Source: Scleromatobacter sp964418745 (GTDB lineage Bacteria > Pseudomonadota > Gammaproteobacteria > Burkholderiales > Burkholderiaceae_C). From it: a stretch of 64,000 nt of DNA. The stretch spans positions 124,001 through 188,000 of the forward strand of contig CAYQMX010000008.1 of NCBI GenBank assembly GCA_964418745.1, read 5' to 3'. The notes beneath the pieces were generated by a model. It was not told the origin of the DNA and did no database searches. It worked only from the letters and a program-made list of their open reading frames with translations. Below are positions 36,011 to 44,242 of the stretch, in pieces (position 1 is the stretch's first letter; every line of letters begins with the position of its first letter). A program made the position numbers and the translations under genes.

Positions 36011-36037
36011 CTTGGCGACCAGGCTACGACGGGCCGC

Positions 36038-36676
36038 TCAGAACGGCGGCGTCAGCAGTTGCTGCCAGACACGCTGGCGCAAGGTCAGCGCGCCGGCAGC
36101 GGCCGCGGAGGCGCCACCCGGCCCGGCCGCGGCCGGCGCAAGAAGCGTCGCCTGCAGCCACACCGCCGAGCCGGTGCGCGTCGCCCCGGTGGCCGGGTCG
36201 GCATGGAAGTCGGCGCTGAAGCCGCGCGCGGTGACGGTGTAGACGTCCGGCATCGCGGTGCCTTCCATCAGGCATTGCGGCGGCACGCGCGGCTGCACCG
36301 CGCTGCCGATCTCGGCGGCCACGAGGGTGTGGGCCGCGTTGGCTCCCGGCGTCGTCCAGTTCCGCTGCACCGTCCAGGCCGGCGGCGTCGTGGCCGCCAG
36401 CAGCGGTACGCCGCGGTCGGCCGCTGCCAGCGCGAGCTGGGTCTCGCACAGGCGCAGCGCCACCTGGGCGTACTGGCTGGCCTGGGTCTGCAGGCGGTTG
36501 TTGTTGGCCACCTGGTCGCCGCTGGTGGCATTGCGCATGATGGCGGCCGCGGCCAGGCCGATGATCGCCAGCATGATCATCGCCACGATCAGCGAGAACC
36601 CGCGCGCCCGCACCGGAGCCCGCGCGGGCGGGTCGCGGCGCGCGGGCGCGCGGGGGGTGGACAGGCGCGCGCTCAC
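36038..36676 (-). CDS. pilX: PilX-like minor pilin
   Basis: 212 residues from GTG 36676, which overlaps the pilW stop in GTGA, indicating translational coupling. RARGFSLIVAMIMLAIIGLA is the prepilin-type N-terminus; mature residue 5 is Val (FSLIV) rather than Glu, as is common for PilX. Helix-forming and Cys-containing C-terminus (LCETQLALAA, PPQCLMEG). It belongs to the priming complex of type IV pili. Confidence 0.82.
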   Translation of the reverse strand: MSARLSTPRAPARRDPPARAPVRARGFSLIVAMIMLAIIGLAAAAIMRNATSGDQVANNNRLQTQASQYAQVALRLCETQLALAAADRGVPLLAATTPPAWTVQRNWTTPGANAAHTLVAAEIGSAVQPRVPPQCLMEGTAMPDVYTVTARGFSADFHADPATGATRTGSAVWLQATLLAPAAAGPGGASAAAAGALTLRQRVWQQLLTPPF

Positions 36677-37578
36677 GGCAGCTTGTTCTGCAGGACGATG
36701 GTGGTGGAGAACGTGCGACGCAGGTAGCCGTCGCCGGCCGTGCGAGGCACGTTGCGGCAGTCGACCCAGCCGCCCAGCGTGGCCGTCACCGCCTTGTCGA
36801 GCACCTTCGCGGCGCTGCGCACCTGCACGCACAGGGTGACCGAGACCACGTTGGCCCACAGCGGCGAGCCGGGATGCGGCGCGACGTCGTAGTAGAGGAC
36901 CTGGCCGCTGCCGGGCGCGCCGGCCGGCGCGGCGGCCATGCCGTAGGTGATCTGCAGCGTCTCCACGTTCTGCACCACGGCCGCGCCGGCCGCGCTGCCC
37001 GGGCCGTGGCAGTACAGGCTGCCGTCGACGACGTAGAACTTGCTGTCGTTGAGCCAGTAGTCGTCGCCGGTGGCCGCGTCGTGGGTCTTGGCGAAGGTGT
37101 TGCCCAGGCAGTCGAGCGGCTGCGCGTTGCCGGCGCCTCCGAGGATGCCGTTGGAGGCCTTGCCGGGCAGCACGCTGGCCTCGTAGGCGACCTCCAGCGC
37201 ATCGGGCGTGGCCAGATCCGGATCGGTGGGCCGGCAGTTGGTGGGCACCAGGATGCTCGCCTGCAGGTCGGCGAAGTTCGCCGCCTCGCAACCCGCGATG
37301 GCCGGGAACGCGTGCAGCTGCAGGCCGCCGGCATCGACGCCGTGCGGCTGGCTGAAGCCGGCCTGGGCGACCTGCTGGCGCATCACGTCGAGCGCCAGCG
37401 TGGCGTCCTCGGTGACCTGCACCAGCGCATCGGTGTGGCGGCCGCTGGAGAACGAGGCGAGGTAGGCGGCGATCAGCGCCCCCACCACGGCCAGGCCGAT
37501 GGCCAGCGCGACCATCATCTCGACCAGCGTGAAGCCGGCCCCGGCCAGGCGTCGCCGCGCTACGCCGCGGCGGCTCAC
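36673..37578 (-). CDS. pilW: PilW-like minor pilin
   Basis: 301 residues from GTG 37578, overlapping the upstream pilV stop in GTGA. GAGFTLVEMMVALAIGLAVVGA is the cleavage/assembly region. The remaining domain is large, with Cys pairs (GCEAANF, LDCLGNT, DCRNVP). The length and the YDVAPHPGSPLW region match PilW. It acts with PilV, PilX and FimT in pilus initiation. Confidence 0.85.
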   Translation of the reverse strand: MSRRGVARRRLAGAGFTLVEMMVALAIGLAVVGALIAAYLASFSSGRHTDALVQVTEDATLALDVMRQQVAQAGFSQPHGVDAGGLQLHAFPAIAGCEAANFADLQASILVPTNCRPTDPDLATPDALEVAYEASVLPGKASNGILGGAGNAQPLDCLGNTFAKTHDAATGDDYWLNDSKFYVVDGSLYCHGPGSAAGAAVVQNVETLQITYGMAAAPAGAPGSGQVLYYDVAPHPGSPLWANVVSVTLCVQVRSAAKVLDKAVTATLGGWVDCRNVPRTAGDGYLRRTFSTTIVLQNKLP

Positions 37579-38156
37579 GGCGCCACCTGCAGGTAGACGC
37601 AGCGCACCGAGGCCTCGCCCTTCTTCCAGGCCGCGGGGCACTCGGTGCCGGAGCGGTCGGTGGAGATGCCTGGCGACAGCGTCAACGGGTCGGCCCAGCC
37701 GACCCACACGTCGAGCCACTCGCGCGCCGGCGGCTTGCCGGCATGGAACTCGATCCAGGCCGAGCCCTTGGGCAGCGTGGCGCGCAAGCGCGTGGTCCAG
37801 TCGGCCAGGTCGACGCGCGCCACGTCGGCCGGGCCGCACGGGGCGTCGCCGGTGCAGGCCGCGTGGGGCGGCACCGGCGGCGTGGGAAAGACCTTGTCGG
37901 TGAGGTCGTAGCCGCCCAGCGCGGCGCCCGCCGGATTGGCACGGATGCGATCGGCGATGTCGTTGGCCAGCAGCGTGGCGGTGGAGCGCAGTTCGCTCAT
38001 CTTGGCGTAGCGCGTGGCGGCCTGCAGCAGGCCGGCGAGCGCGAGGATGCCCATGGCGACGACGAACATCGCCACCAGCACCTCGACCAGCGAGAAGCCG
38101 TGCCCGCGCAGGCGCACGATGCGGGCCGCGCGCGGGGTGGCGGGGACGCGCCGCAT
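37575..38156 (-). CDS. pilV: PilV-like minor pilin
   Basis: 193 residues from ATG 38156. GHGFSLVEVLVAMFVVAMGI is the prepilin-peptidase motif with Glu5. Following NDIADRIRANP is a conserved PilV segment. The stop overlaps the pilW start. A GTG at 38162, overlapping the fimT stop, is an alternative start that mirrors the neighbouring junctions. Confidence 0.86.
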   Translation of the reverse strand: MRRVPATPRAARIVRLRGHGFSLVEVLVAMFVVAMGILALAGLLQAATRYAKMSELRSTATLLANDIADRIRANPAGAALGGYDLTDKVFPTPPVPPHAACTGDAPCGPADVARVDLADWTTRLRATLPKGSAWIEFHAGKPPAREWLDVWVGWADPLTLSPGISTDRSGTECPAAWKKGEASVRCVYLQVAP

Positions 38157-38158
38157 CG

Positions 38159-38764
38159 TCACGGACACGCCGCGTCGCCCGCGATCACCGCCACGTCGCC
38201 GCGCGGATTGACGCAGACCTGGCGCTGCGCAGCGCGGTCGCTGCCGCCCGCGTCGGTGGACGACCCGGCCGGGCCGAGCAGGAACACGGCAGCGCCGGTG
38301 TCGGAGCGCGCGATGCCGGTGGACTCGAAACGGATGCTGGCCGCGCCGCTGGCGATCGACAGCCGGTTCGAGACATCCAGGTGCTGGCGCACGATGGCAT
38401 CGCCGGCAGCGAATGCGCCGCTGCGCGCCGCGTCGGCGAACAGCAGCCACGTCTGCCAGTTGCCGCCGGTGCCCGCGCAGCGGGCGGCGTCGCCCGCGTC
38501 GGTGCGGCACAGCACCACCGGCCCGCCGCGCTTCATCGCCTCGTTGCGGCCGACGCGCACCGCGTCCTGCAGTTCCGCAGCCTGGGCGGCGATGGCGTGG
38601 CGCGTCAGCAGGCGCAGGAACGACGGCACGCCCAGGCCGACGACCAGGGCCGCGACCGCCAGCGCGACCATCAGCTCGATGAGCGACATGCCACCCATGC
38701 GCACGGGCACGGCACGGCGGCTCGGTCGGGCAGGAATGGCATTGGCGGCAGGGGTGGGCTTCAT
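38159..38764 (-). CDS. fimT: GspH/FimT-family pseudopilin (first copy)
   Basis: 201 residues. MGGMSLIELMVALAVAALVV is the prepilin N-terminus (Met after the Gly, Glu5 present). The GspH-like domain has the typical RNEAMKRGGPVVLC segment near residue 75. It precedes pilV by 2 bp. A second GspH-type gene lies further upstream. Confidence 0.85.
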   Translation of the reverse strand: MKPTPAANAIPARPSRRAVPVRMGGMSLIELMVALAVAALVVGLGVPSFLRLLTRHAIAAQAAELQDAVRVGRNEAMKRGGPVVLCRTDAGDAARCAGTGGNWQTWLLFADAARSGAFAAGDAIVRQHLDVSNRLSIASGAASIRFESTGIARSDTGAAVFLLGPAGSSTDAGGSDRAAQRQVCVNPRGDVAVIAGDAACP

Positions 38765-38941
38765 GTCGGCGCGGACGGCCCGGCGCGGGCAAGGTGCACC
38801 GTGGCGATTCTGAATGTAACGTCTCCGGCGCCCGCGCCGGTTCGCGACGGGCGGACACGCGGGCCGGACACGCGGCGCCGCGCCTGCGGCCGGGCGGCGT
38901 CGGGCGGGTCGCGCTGCGCGCGGGCGCGGGCCGGGCGGCGT

Positions 38942-39529
38942 TCAATCGCACACCTGCGCAGCGGCCAGGCGCGGCCGGCCCTGCTTGCTGACGCACACCA
39001 TCAGGGCCGGCGGCGGATCGAGTGCCGCGGCCAGCGGCGGGCTGAACAGGTAGTGCGATGCGCCGTCGGTGGCGTAGCCCGCGGCCGTGAAGCTGATGCT
39101 GGCGCGCGTGCCGGCCACGCCGCCGCTGCGCTGCAGCGGCGGCTGTACGCGCAGCAGCGGCTCGCGCGCACCCGGCAGGACGCGCCGGTCACGGTCGGCG
39201 AACACGATCCAGCCGGCGCGCCAGTCGGCCCCGCGCGGCCCCTGGCAGGCCGGGGCGGGCCCGCCCGGCGCGCTGGCGCAGATCGTGACGGCGGCGCCGC
39301 GCTGCAGGGCCGCGGCGCGCGCGAACCGCAGCGCCGCCATGAACTCCGAGGCCTGCGCCGCCAGCGCCCGCGCGGCGACCGTGCGCGACATGCCCGGCGC
39401 CGCCAGGCGCAGCAGCACGGCGACGATGGCCAGCACCACGGCCAGTTCGACGAGGGTGAATCCGCGCGCCGGGCGGCGGCGCGATCCGGGCGGCGCGGGG
39501 CGCCGCGCGACAGCAGGCAGGACAGGCAT
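38942..39529 (-). CDS. GspH/FimT-family pseudopilin (second copy)
   Basis: 195 residues. ARGFTLVELAVVLAIVAVLL is the prepilin N-terminus. ALRFARAAALQRGAAVTICA is a conserved GspH/FimT segment, shared with the gene downstream, so these are diverged paralogues. It is the first gene of the cluster, 177 bp from the next; a separate promoter is likely in that gap. Confidence 0.85.
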   Translation of the reverse strand: MPVLPAVARRPAPPGSRRRPARGFTLVELAVVLAIVAVLLRLAAPGMSRTVAARALAAQASEFMAALRFARAAALQRGAAVTICASAPGGPAPACQGPRGADWRAGWIVFADRDRRVLPGAREPLLRVQPPLQRSGGVAGTRASISFTAAGYATDGASHYLFSPPLAAALDPPPALMVCVSKQGRPRLAAAQVCD

Positions 39530-39657
39530 TTGTCGGCTCCGATGGGCGAGCGCCGATTGTTCGGGCCCCGTCGTGGAAAATCACCCCCCGGGACGGCGCA
39601 CTCCGCCATCCGTCCCGAAAACCGGCGCGCGAGCGCACGGCCAACCGGACGATCGCG

Positions 39658-40752
39658 ATGAAACCCTGGCTTTTGACGCTGGCGCTGGCCGAGCAGGCGG
39701 TCGGCCTGTCCGACCCGAACCCGCGCGTCGGCTGCCTGATCGTGGCCGCCGACGGCGCCACGGTGCTGGGCCAGGGCCACACGCAGGCCGCCGGCGGCCC
39801 GCACGCCGAGGTCATGGCCCTGCGCGACGCGCAGGCGCGCGGCGCCGACGTGCGCGGCGCCACCGTCTACGTGAGCCTGGAGCCCTGCGCCCACCACGGC
39901 CGCACGCCGCCGTGCTGCGACGCGCTGGTGGCGGCCGGCGTCGGCCGGGTCGAGATCGCCGTCGGCGACCCGAACCCGCTGGTCAACGGCCAGGGCACGG
40001 CACGCATCGCCGCGGCCGGCATCGCGGTCGGCCGGGCGCCGGACGACATCGCGCGGCAGGCGCGCGAGCTCAACATCGGCTTCTTCTCGCGCATGGAGCG
40101 CGGTCGCCCGTGGGTGCGCATGAAGATCGCCGCCTCGCTCGACGGCCGGACCGCGCTGCCCAACGGCGCCAGCCAGTGGATCACCGGGCCCGCCGCGCGC
40201 GCGGACGGCCACGCGTTCCGCCGGCGCGCGGGCGCGATCCTCACCGGCATCGGCACCGTGCTGGCCGACGACCCGACGCTGGACGTGCGGCTGGTCGAGA
40301 CCGCCCGCCAGCCCTTGCGCTGCGTGGTCGACGCCCGCCTGGACACCCCGCCCGCGGCGCGCCTGTTCGACGCACCGTCGCCGGTGCTGCTGTTCACGGC
40401 CTCCACCGACGCGCCGCGCCGCGCCGCGCTGCAGGCCCGCGGTGCCGAGATCGTCGACGTGCCTCAGCACGAGGGCCGGCTAGCCCTCGCCCACGTGCTG
40501 GACGCCCTCGCCGCCCGCCATGTCAACGAACTGCACGTGGAGGCCGGCGCGCGACTCAACGGTGCGCTGCTGCGCACCGGCCGGGTCGACGAACTGCTGC
40601 TCTACGTGGCGCCGACGCTGCTGGGCGCCGGGCGCGACATGGCGACGCTGGGGCCGTTCGACGCCCTGGGCGATGGCCTGGCCTTCGACTTCCACGCCGC
40701 CACGAGAGTGGGCGCTGACCTGCGCATCCTTGCACGAACCCGGACGGCGTAG
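39658..40752 (+). CDS. ribD: Bifunctional deaminase/reductase of riboflavin synthesis
   Basis: 364 residues. N-terminal cytidine-deaminase-like zinc site: HAEV (residue ~50) and PCAHHGRTPPC. The reductase domain starts near 155 with MKIAASLDGRTAL and ends with LLLYVAPTLLG. It converts the GTP-derived pyrimidine to the ribitylamino intermediate. No FMN riboswitch is visible in the 128-bp upstream gap. riboflavin synthase (ribE/ribC), often next in this order, is absent before ribB. Confidence 0.95.
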   Translation: MKPWLLTLALAEQAVGLSDPNPRVGCLIVAADGATVLGQGHTQAAGGPHAEVMALRDAQARGADVRGATVYVSLEPCAHHGRTPPCCDALVAAGVGRVEIAVGDPNPLVNGQGTARIAAAGIAVGRAPDDIARQARELNIGFFSRMERGRPWVRMKIAASLDGRTALPNGASQWITGPAARADGHAFRRRAGAILTGIGTVLADDPTLDVRLVETARQPLRCVVDARLDTPPAARLFDAPSPVLLFTASTDAPRRAALQARGAEIVDVPQHEGRLALAHVLDALAARHVNELHVEAGARLNGALLRTGRVDELLLYVAPTLLGAGRDMATLGPFDALGDGLAFDFHAATRVGADLRILARTRTA

Positions 40753-40798
40753 AGCCCCCGCCCCTGGGAAACCCTTGCCCGCCGCCTACAATCCCGGG

Positions 40799-41905
40799 AT
40801 GCCCATCTCTCCTGTTTCCGCCCTGGTCAACGAACTGGCCGCGGGCCGCATGATCATCCTCGTCGACGAGGAAGATCGCGAAAACGAGGGCGACCTCGTC
40901 CTGGCCGCCGAATTCGTGACGCCCGAGGCGATCAACTTCATGGCCCGCCACGCGCGCGGCCTGATCTGCCTGACCATGACGCGCGAGATGTGCGAGCGCC
41001 TGCACCTGCCGCCGATGGCCACGCGCAACGGCTCGTCGCACGGCACCGCGTTCACGGTATCCATCGAGGCCGCCGAAGGCGTGACCACCGGCATCTCCGC
41101 CGCGGACCGCGCCCGCACCGTGCAGGCCGCCGTCGCGCGCGGCGCCAAGCCGTCCGACCTGGTCCAGCCCGGCCACATCTTCCCGCTGCAGGCACAGGAC
41201 GGCGGCGTCCTGATGCGCGCCGGCCATACCGAGGCCGGCTGCGACATGGCCGCGATGGCCGGCCTGATGCCTTCGGCCGTCATCTGCGAGGTGATGAACG
41301 AGGACGGCACGATGGCGCGCCTGCCCGACCTGGAGGTGTTCGCCAAGGAACACGGGCTGCTGATCGGCACCATCGCCGACCTGATCCACTACCGCAGCCG
41401 CAACGAGTCGCTGATCACGCGCGCCGGCCAGCGCGAGCTCGCCACGCCCTACGGCCGCTTCGACTGCCACCTGTTCCGCGACCGCTCGGGCGGCGCGCAC
41501 ATGGCGCTCGTCAAGGGCAGCTGGAAGCCGGGCGAGGAGATCCCGGTGCGGGTGCACGAACCGTTCTCCGCCATCGACCTGCTGGACGCGTCCTGCGCCA
41601 AGCACTCCTGGCCGCTGCCGCAGGCGCTGGCCACCATCGACAAGCGCGGCCAGGGCGTGGCGGTGCTGCTCAATTGCGGCGAGCCCGCCGAGCACCTGGT
41701 GGCCCAGTTGCTGCCCGCGGCCGACCCGTGCGAGACCGCCTCGAAGCGGCCGATGGACCTGCGCACCTACGGCGTGGGCGCGCAGATCCTGCGCGAGCTG
41801 GGCGTCACCCGCATGCAGTTGCTGGGCCAGCCGCGCCGCATGCCCAGCATGACCGGCTACGGCCTGGAAGTGTCGAGCTTCATCACGGCGGCGGACGCCA
41901 CCTGA
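40799..41905 (+). CDS. ribBX: DHBP synthase with degenerate GTP-cyclohydrolase-II domain (RibBX-like)
   Basis: 368 residues. Residues 1-205 are 3,4-dihydroxy-2-butanone-4-phosphate synthase: DEEDRENEGDL (acidic metal site), HARGLICLTM, GHTEAGCDMA. The rest follows GTP cyclohydrolase II in length, but the zinc-binding Cys cluster (C-x2-GD-x-F-x-S-x2-CDC) is replaced by VHEPFSAIDLLDASCAKHSW. GTP cyclohydrolase activity is thus not expected. This is the variant described as RibBX. TACAAT ends 6 nt before ATG 40799, with no Shine-Dalgarno. Confidence 0.9.
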   Translation: MPISPVSALVNELAAGRMIILVDEEDRENEGDLVLAAEFVTPEAINFMARHARGLICLTMTREMCERLHLPPMATRNGSSHGTAFTVSIEAAEGVTTGISAADRARTVQAAVARGAKPSDLVQPGHIFPLQAQDGGVLMRAGHTEAGCDMAAMAGLMPSAVICEVMNEDGTMARLPDLEVFAKEHGLLIGTIADLIHYRSRNESLITRAGQRELATPYGRFDCHLFRDRSGGAHMALVKGSWKPGEEIPVRVHEPFSAIDLLDASCAKHSWPLPQALATIDKRGQGVAVLLNCGEPAEHLVAQLLPAADPCETASKRPMDLRTYGVGAQILRELGVTRMQLLGQPRRMPSMTGYGLEVSSFITAADAT

Positions 41906-41974
41906 GTTGTCGTTTCCGGCCGGACGCCGCGCGCGGCCCGGCCATCCTGTTCTTTTTTCCTGGAGCGTTATCCG

Positions 41975-42439
41975 ATGCAAGCTGCTGATCAAGGCACCGC
42001 CACCGACCTGGACGGCCGCGACCTCGTCATCGGGATCGTGCGCGCCCGCTTCAACGACGCGATCACCGCGCGGATGGCCGAGGTCTGCCAGGCCGAACTG
42101 CTGGCGCTGGGCGTCGCCGCCAAGCACATCACCCTGCTGACCGTCCCCGGCGCGCTGGAGGTGCCGATCGCGCTGAAGGCGATGGCCGACCAGGACGACT
42201 ACGACGCGCTGGTGGCCATCGGCTGCATCATCCGCGGCGAGACCTACCACTTCGAGCTGGTGGCCAACGAGAGCGGCGCGGGCGTCACGCGCGTGTCGCT
42301 CGACCACCAGGTGCCGATCGCCAACGCGATCCTCACCGTCGAGAACGTCGCCCAGGCCGAGGCCCGCGTCGAGGACAAGGCGCGCGATGCCGCACGCGTC
42401 GCCGTCGAGATGGCCAACCTGATGGACGACCTGCTATGA
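41975..42439 (+). CDS. ribH: 6,7-dimethyl-8-ribityllumazine synthase
   Basis: 154 residues. VRARFNDAIT, VPGALEVPIAL, GCIIRGETYHFE and the C-terminal DKARDAARVAVEMANLM fit lumazine synthase, which condenses the RibB and RibD products. The last four bases overlap nusB (ATGA). Confidence 0.96.
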   Translation: MQAADQGTATDLDGRDLVIGIVRARFNDAITARMAEVCQAELLALGVAAKHITLLTVPGALEVPIALKAMADQDDYDALVAIGCIIRGETYHFELVANESGAGVTRVSLDHQVPIANAILTVENVAQAEARVEDKARDAARVAVEMANLMDDLL

Positions 42440-42927
42440 ACGCCCCCACCCCCGACACGACCACGCCACCTGCCGGCAAGCCGGCCAAGCCGAAGTCGGC
42501 GCGCCGCCGCTCGCGCGAGGTCGCGCTGCAGGGCCTGTACGAATGGCTGGTGGCCGGCACCGACGCCGGCGTGATCGACGCCCACATGCGCGAGCAGGAC
42601 GGCTTCGACAAGGCCGACCGGGCGCACTTCGACGCGCTGCTGCACGGCTGCATCGCCGAGGCCGCCGACCTGGACGCGGTGCTGGCGAAGTTCGTGGACC
42701 GCAAGACGACCGAGCTGTCGCCGGTCGAACACGGCGTGCTGATGATCGGCGCCTACGAGCTCAAGCACTGCCTGGACATCCCCTACAAGGTCGCCATCAA
42801 CGAGGCCGTGGAGCTCGCCAAGAGCTTCGGCGGCACCGACGGCCACAAGTACGTCAACGGCGTGCTGGACAAGGCCGCGGCCGACCTGCGGCCGGCCGAG
42901 GTTCAGGCCTCGCACAAGGGGCGCTGA
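42436..42927 (+). CDS. nusB: Transcription antitermination factor NusB
   Basis: 163 residues. SRRRSREVALQGLYEWLV is the conserved N-terminus after a Pro-rich lead of ~18; INEAVELAKSFGGTDGHKYV matches the C-terminus. It binds boxA of rRNA leaders with NusE. ribH-nusB coupling by an ATGA overlap is common. Confidence 0.96.
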   Translation: MNAPTPDTTTPPAGKPAKPKSARRRSREVALQGLYEWLVAGTDAGVIDAHMREQDGFDKADRAHFDALLHGCIAEAADLDAVLAKFVDRKTTELSPVEHGVLMIGAYELKHCLDIPYKVAINEAVELAKSFGGTDGHKYVNGVLDKAAADLRPAEVQASHKGR

Positions 42928-42934
42928 TCCCGCG

Positions 42935-44119
42935 ATGAAGCTCGCCCGCCGCCTCGACCACATCGATCCGTTCTACGTGATGGAATGCGCCAAGGTGGCG
43001 CAGGAGATCGCCCTCTCGCCCGCGTGCGATCCGGCGCTCGGCGGCGAGCCCATGCTGTACCTGAACATCGGCGAGCCCGACTTCACGGCGCCGGCGCCGG
43101 TGGTCGCCGCCGCCGAGGCGGCCCTGCACGCAGGCCGCACGCAGTACACCGACGCAGTGGGCCTGCCGGCGCTGCGCGAGCGCATCAGCCGCTGGTACGC
43201 GAGCCGCTGGGGCGTCGATGTGCCGGCGCGGCGCATCGTCGTCACCGCCGGCGCGTCGGCCGGCCTGCAGCTCGTCTGCCAGGCCCTGTTCGAGAGCGGC
43301 GACGAGGTGCTGATGCCCGACCCGAGCTACCCGTGCAACCGCCATTTCGTGGCGGCGACGGGCGCGACGGCGCGGCTGGTGCCCACCACCCCGGCCACCC
43401 GCTTCCAGCTCGACGCCGACGCGGTGCGCGCGCACTGGCAGCCACAGACCCGGGGCGTGCTGCTGGCCACGCCGTCCAACCCGACCGGCACCTCCATCGA
43501 GCCGGCCGAACTGGGCCGCATCGTCGACGTGGTACGCGCCCGGGGCGGCGTCGCCATCGTCGACGAGATCTACCTGGGGCTGAGCTACGACCCGGCGTTC
43601 GAGCGCTGCGCGCTGGCGCTCGGCGACGACATCGTCTCGGTCAACAGCTTCTCCAAGTACTTCAGCATGACCGGCTGGCGCCTGGGCTGGCTGGTGCTGC
43701 CCGAGGCGCTGGTCGAACCGGTGGAACGCCTGGCGCAGAACCTCTACATCTGCGCCAGCACGATCGCACAGCACGCCGCCGTCGCGTGTTTCGACGACGC
43801 CAGCCTGGCCGAATGCGAAACCCGGCGGGCGGCATTTCGGCAACGGCGCGATTTCATCGTCCCGGCGCTGCGGGATATCGGTTTCGACGTGCCGGTGGCG
43901 CCGGACGGCGCCTTCTATGTCTGGGCCGATTGCAGCCGTTTCTCGGCCAGCAGCTGGGATTTCGCCATGCAGATGATGCATCGCGCCCACGTGGCACTGA
44001 CGCCCGGAAAGGACTTCGGTCCGGCGCATGCGAGCGCATACTTCAGGTTATCGTTTGCCACCTCGATGCCACAACTCCAGGAAACCGTCCGGCGATTGAG
44101 GCGCGAACTCGTCCGTTGA
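42935..44119 (+). CDS. Class I/II PLP-dependent aminotransferase
   Basis: 394 residues. PLP-Lys is in SFSKYFSMTGWRLGW, SNPTGTS is the substrate-arm segment, and YTDAVGLPALRERI occurs in the N-terminal half. AspC/DapL-like fold I. The substrate is uncertain: the surrounding genes do not identify it. It follows nusB by 7 bp and is probably cotranscribed. Confidence 0.9.
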   Translation: MKLARRLDHIDPFYVMECAKVAQEIALSPACDPALGGEPMLYLNIGEPDFTAPAPVVAAAEAALHAGRTQYTDAVGLPALRERISRWYASRWGVDVPARRIVVTAGASAGLQLVCQALFESGDEVLMPDPSYPCNRHFVAATGATARLVPTTPATRFQLDADAVRAHWQPQTRGVLLATPSNPTGTSIEPAELGRIVDVVRARGGVAIVDEIYLGLSYDPAFERCALALGDDIVSVNSFSKYFSMTGWRLGWLVLPEALVEPVERLAQNLYICASTIAQHAAVACFDDASLAECETRRAAFRQRRDFIVPALRDIGFDVPVAPDGAFYVWADCSRFSASSWDFAMQMMHRAHVALTPGKDFGPAHASAYFRLSFATSMPQLQETVRRLRRELVR

Positions 44120-44163
44120 TCCTTCCAACCCTGCCGGCAAGCGTGATGCAATCGCCGTAGCAG

Positions 44164-44177
44164 TGACATTTGTGTCA
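44164..44177. promoter_or_regulatory. TGACA-N4-TGTCA inverted repeat upstream of the kinase gene
   Basis: A perfect 5-bp dyad with a 4-bp centre, located 66 bp before the kinase ATG. Its left half overlaps GTGACA, a plausible -35. The binding protein is unknown. Confidence 0.4.
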
Positions 44178-44242
44178 TCGTGCAGGGTAACTTCCTGTTT
44201 TTCAACCCTTTGGCCGGGCCCACCATCGGTTAACTTCCGCCC

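Noticed and set aside
39530..39657. FMN riboswitch before ribD
   Set aside because: The conserved FMN-riboswitch blocks are not seen in this 128-bp gap.
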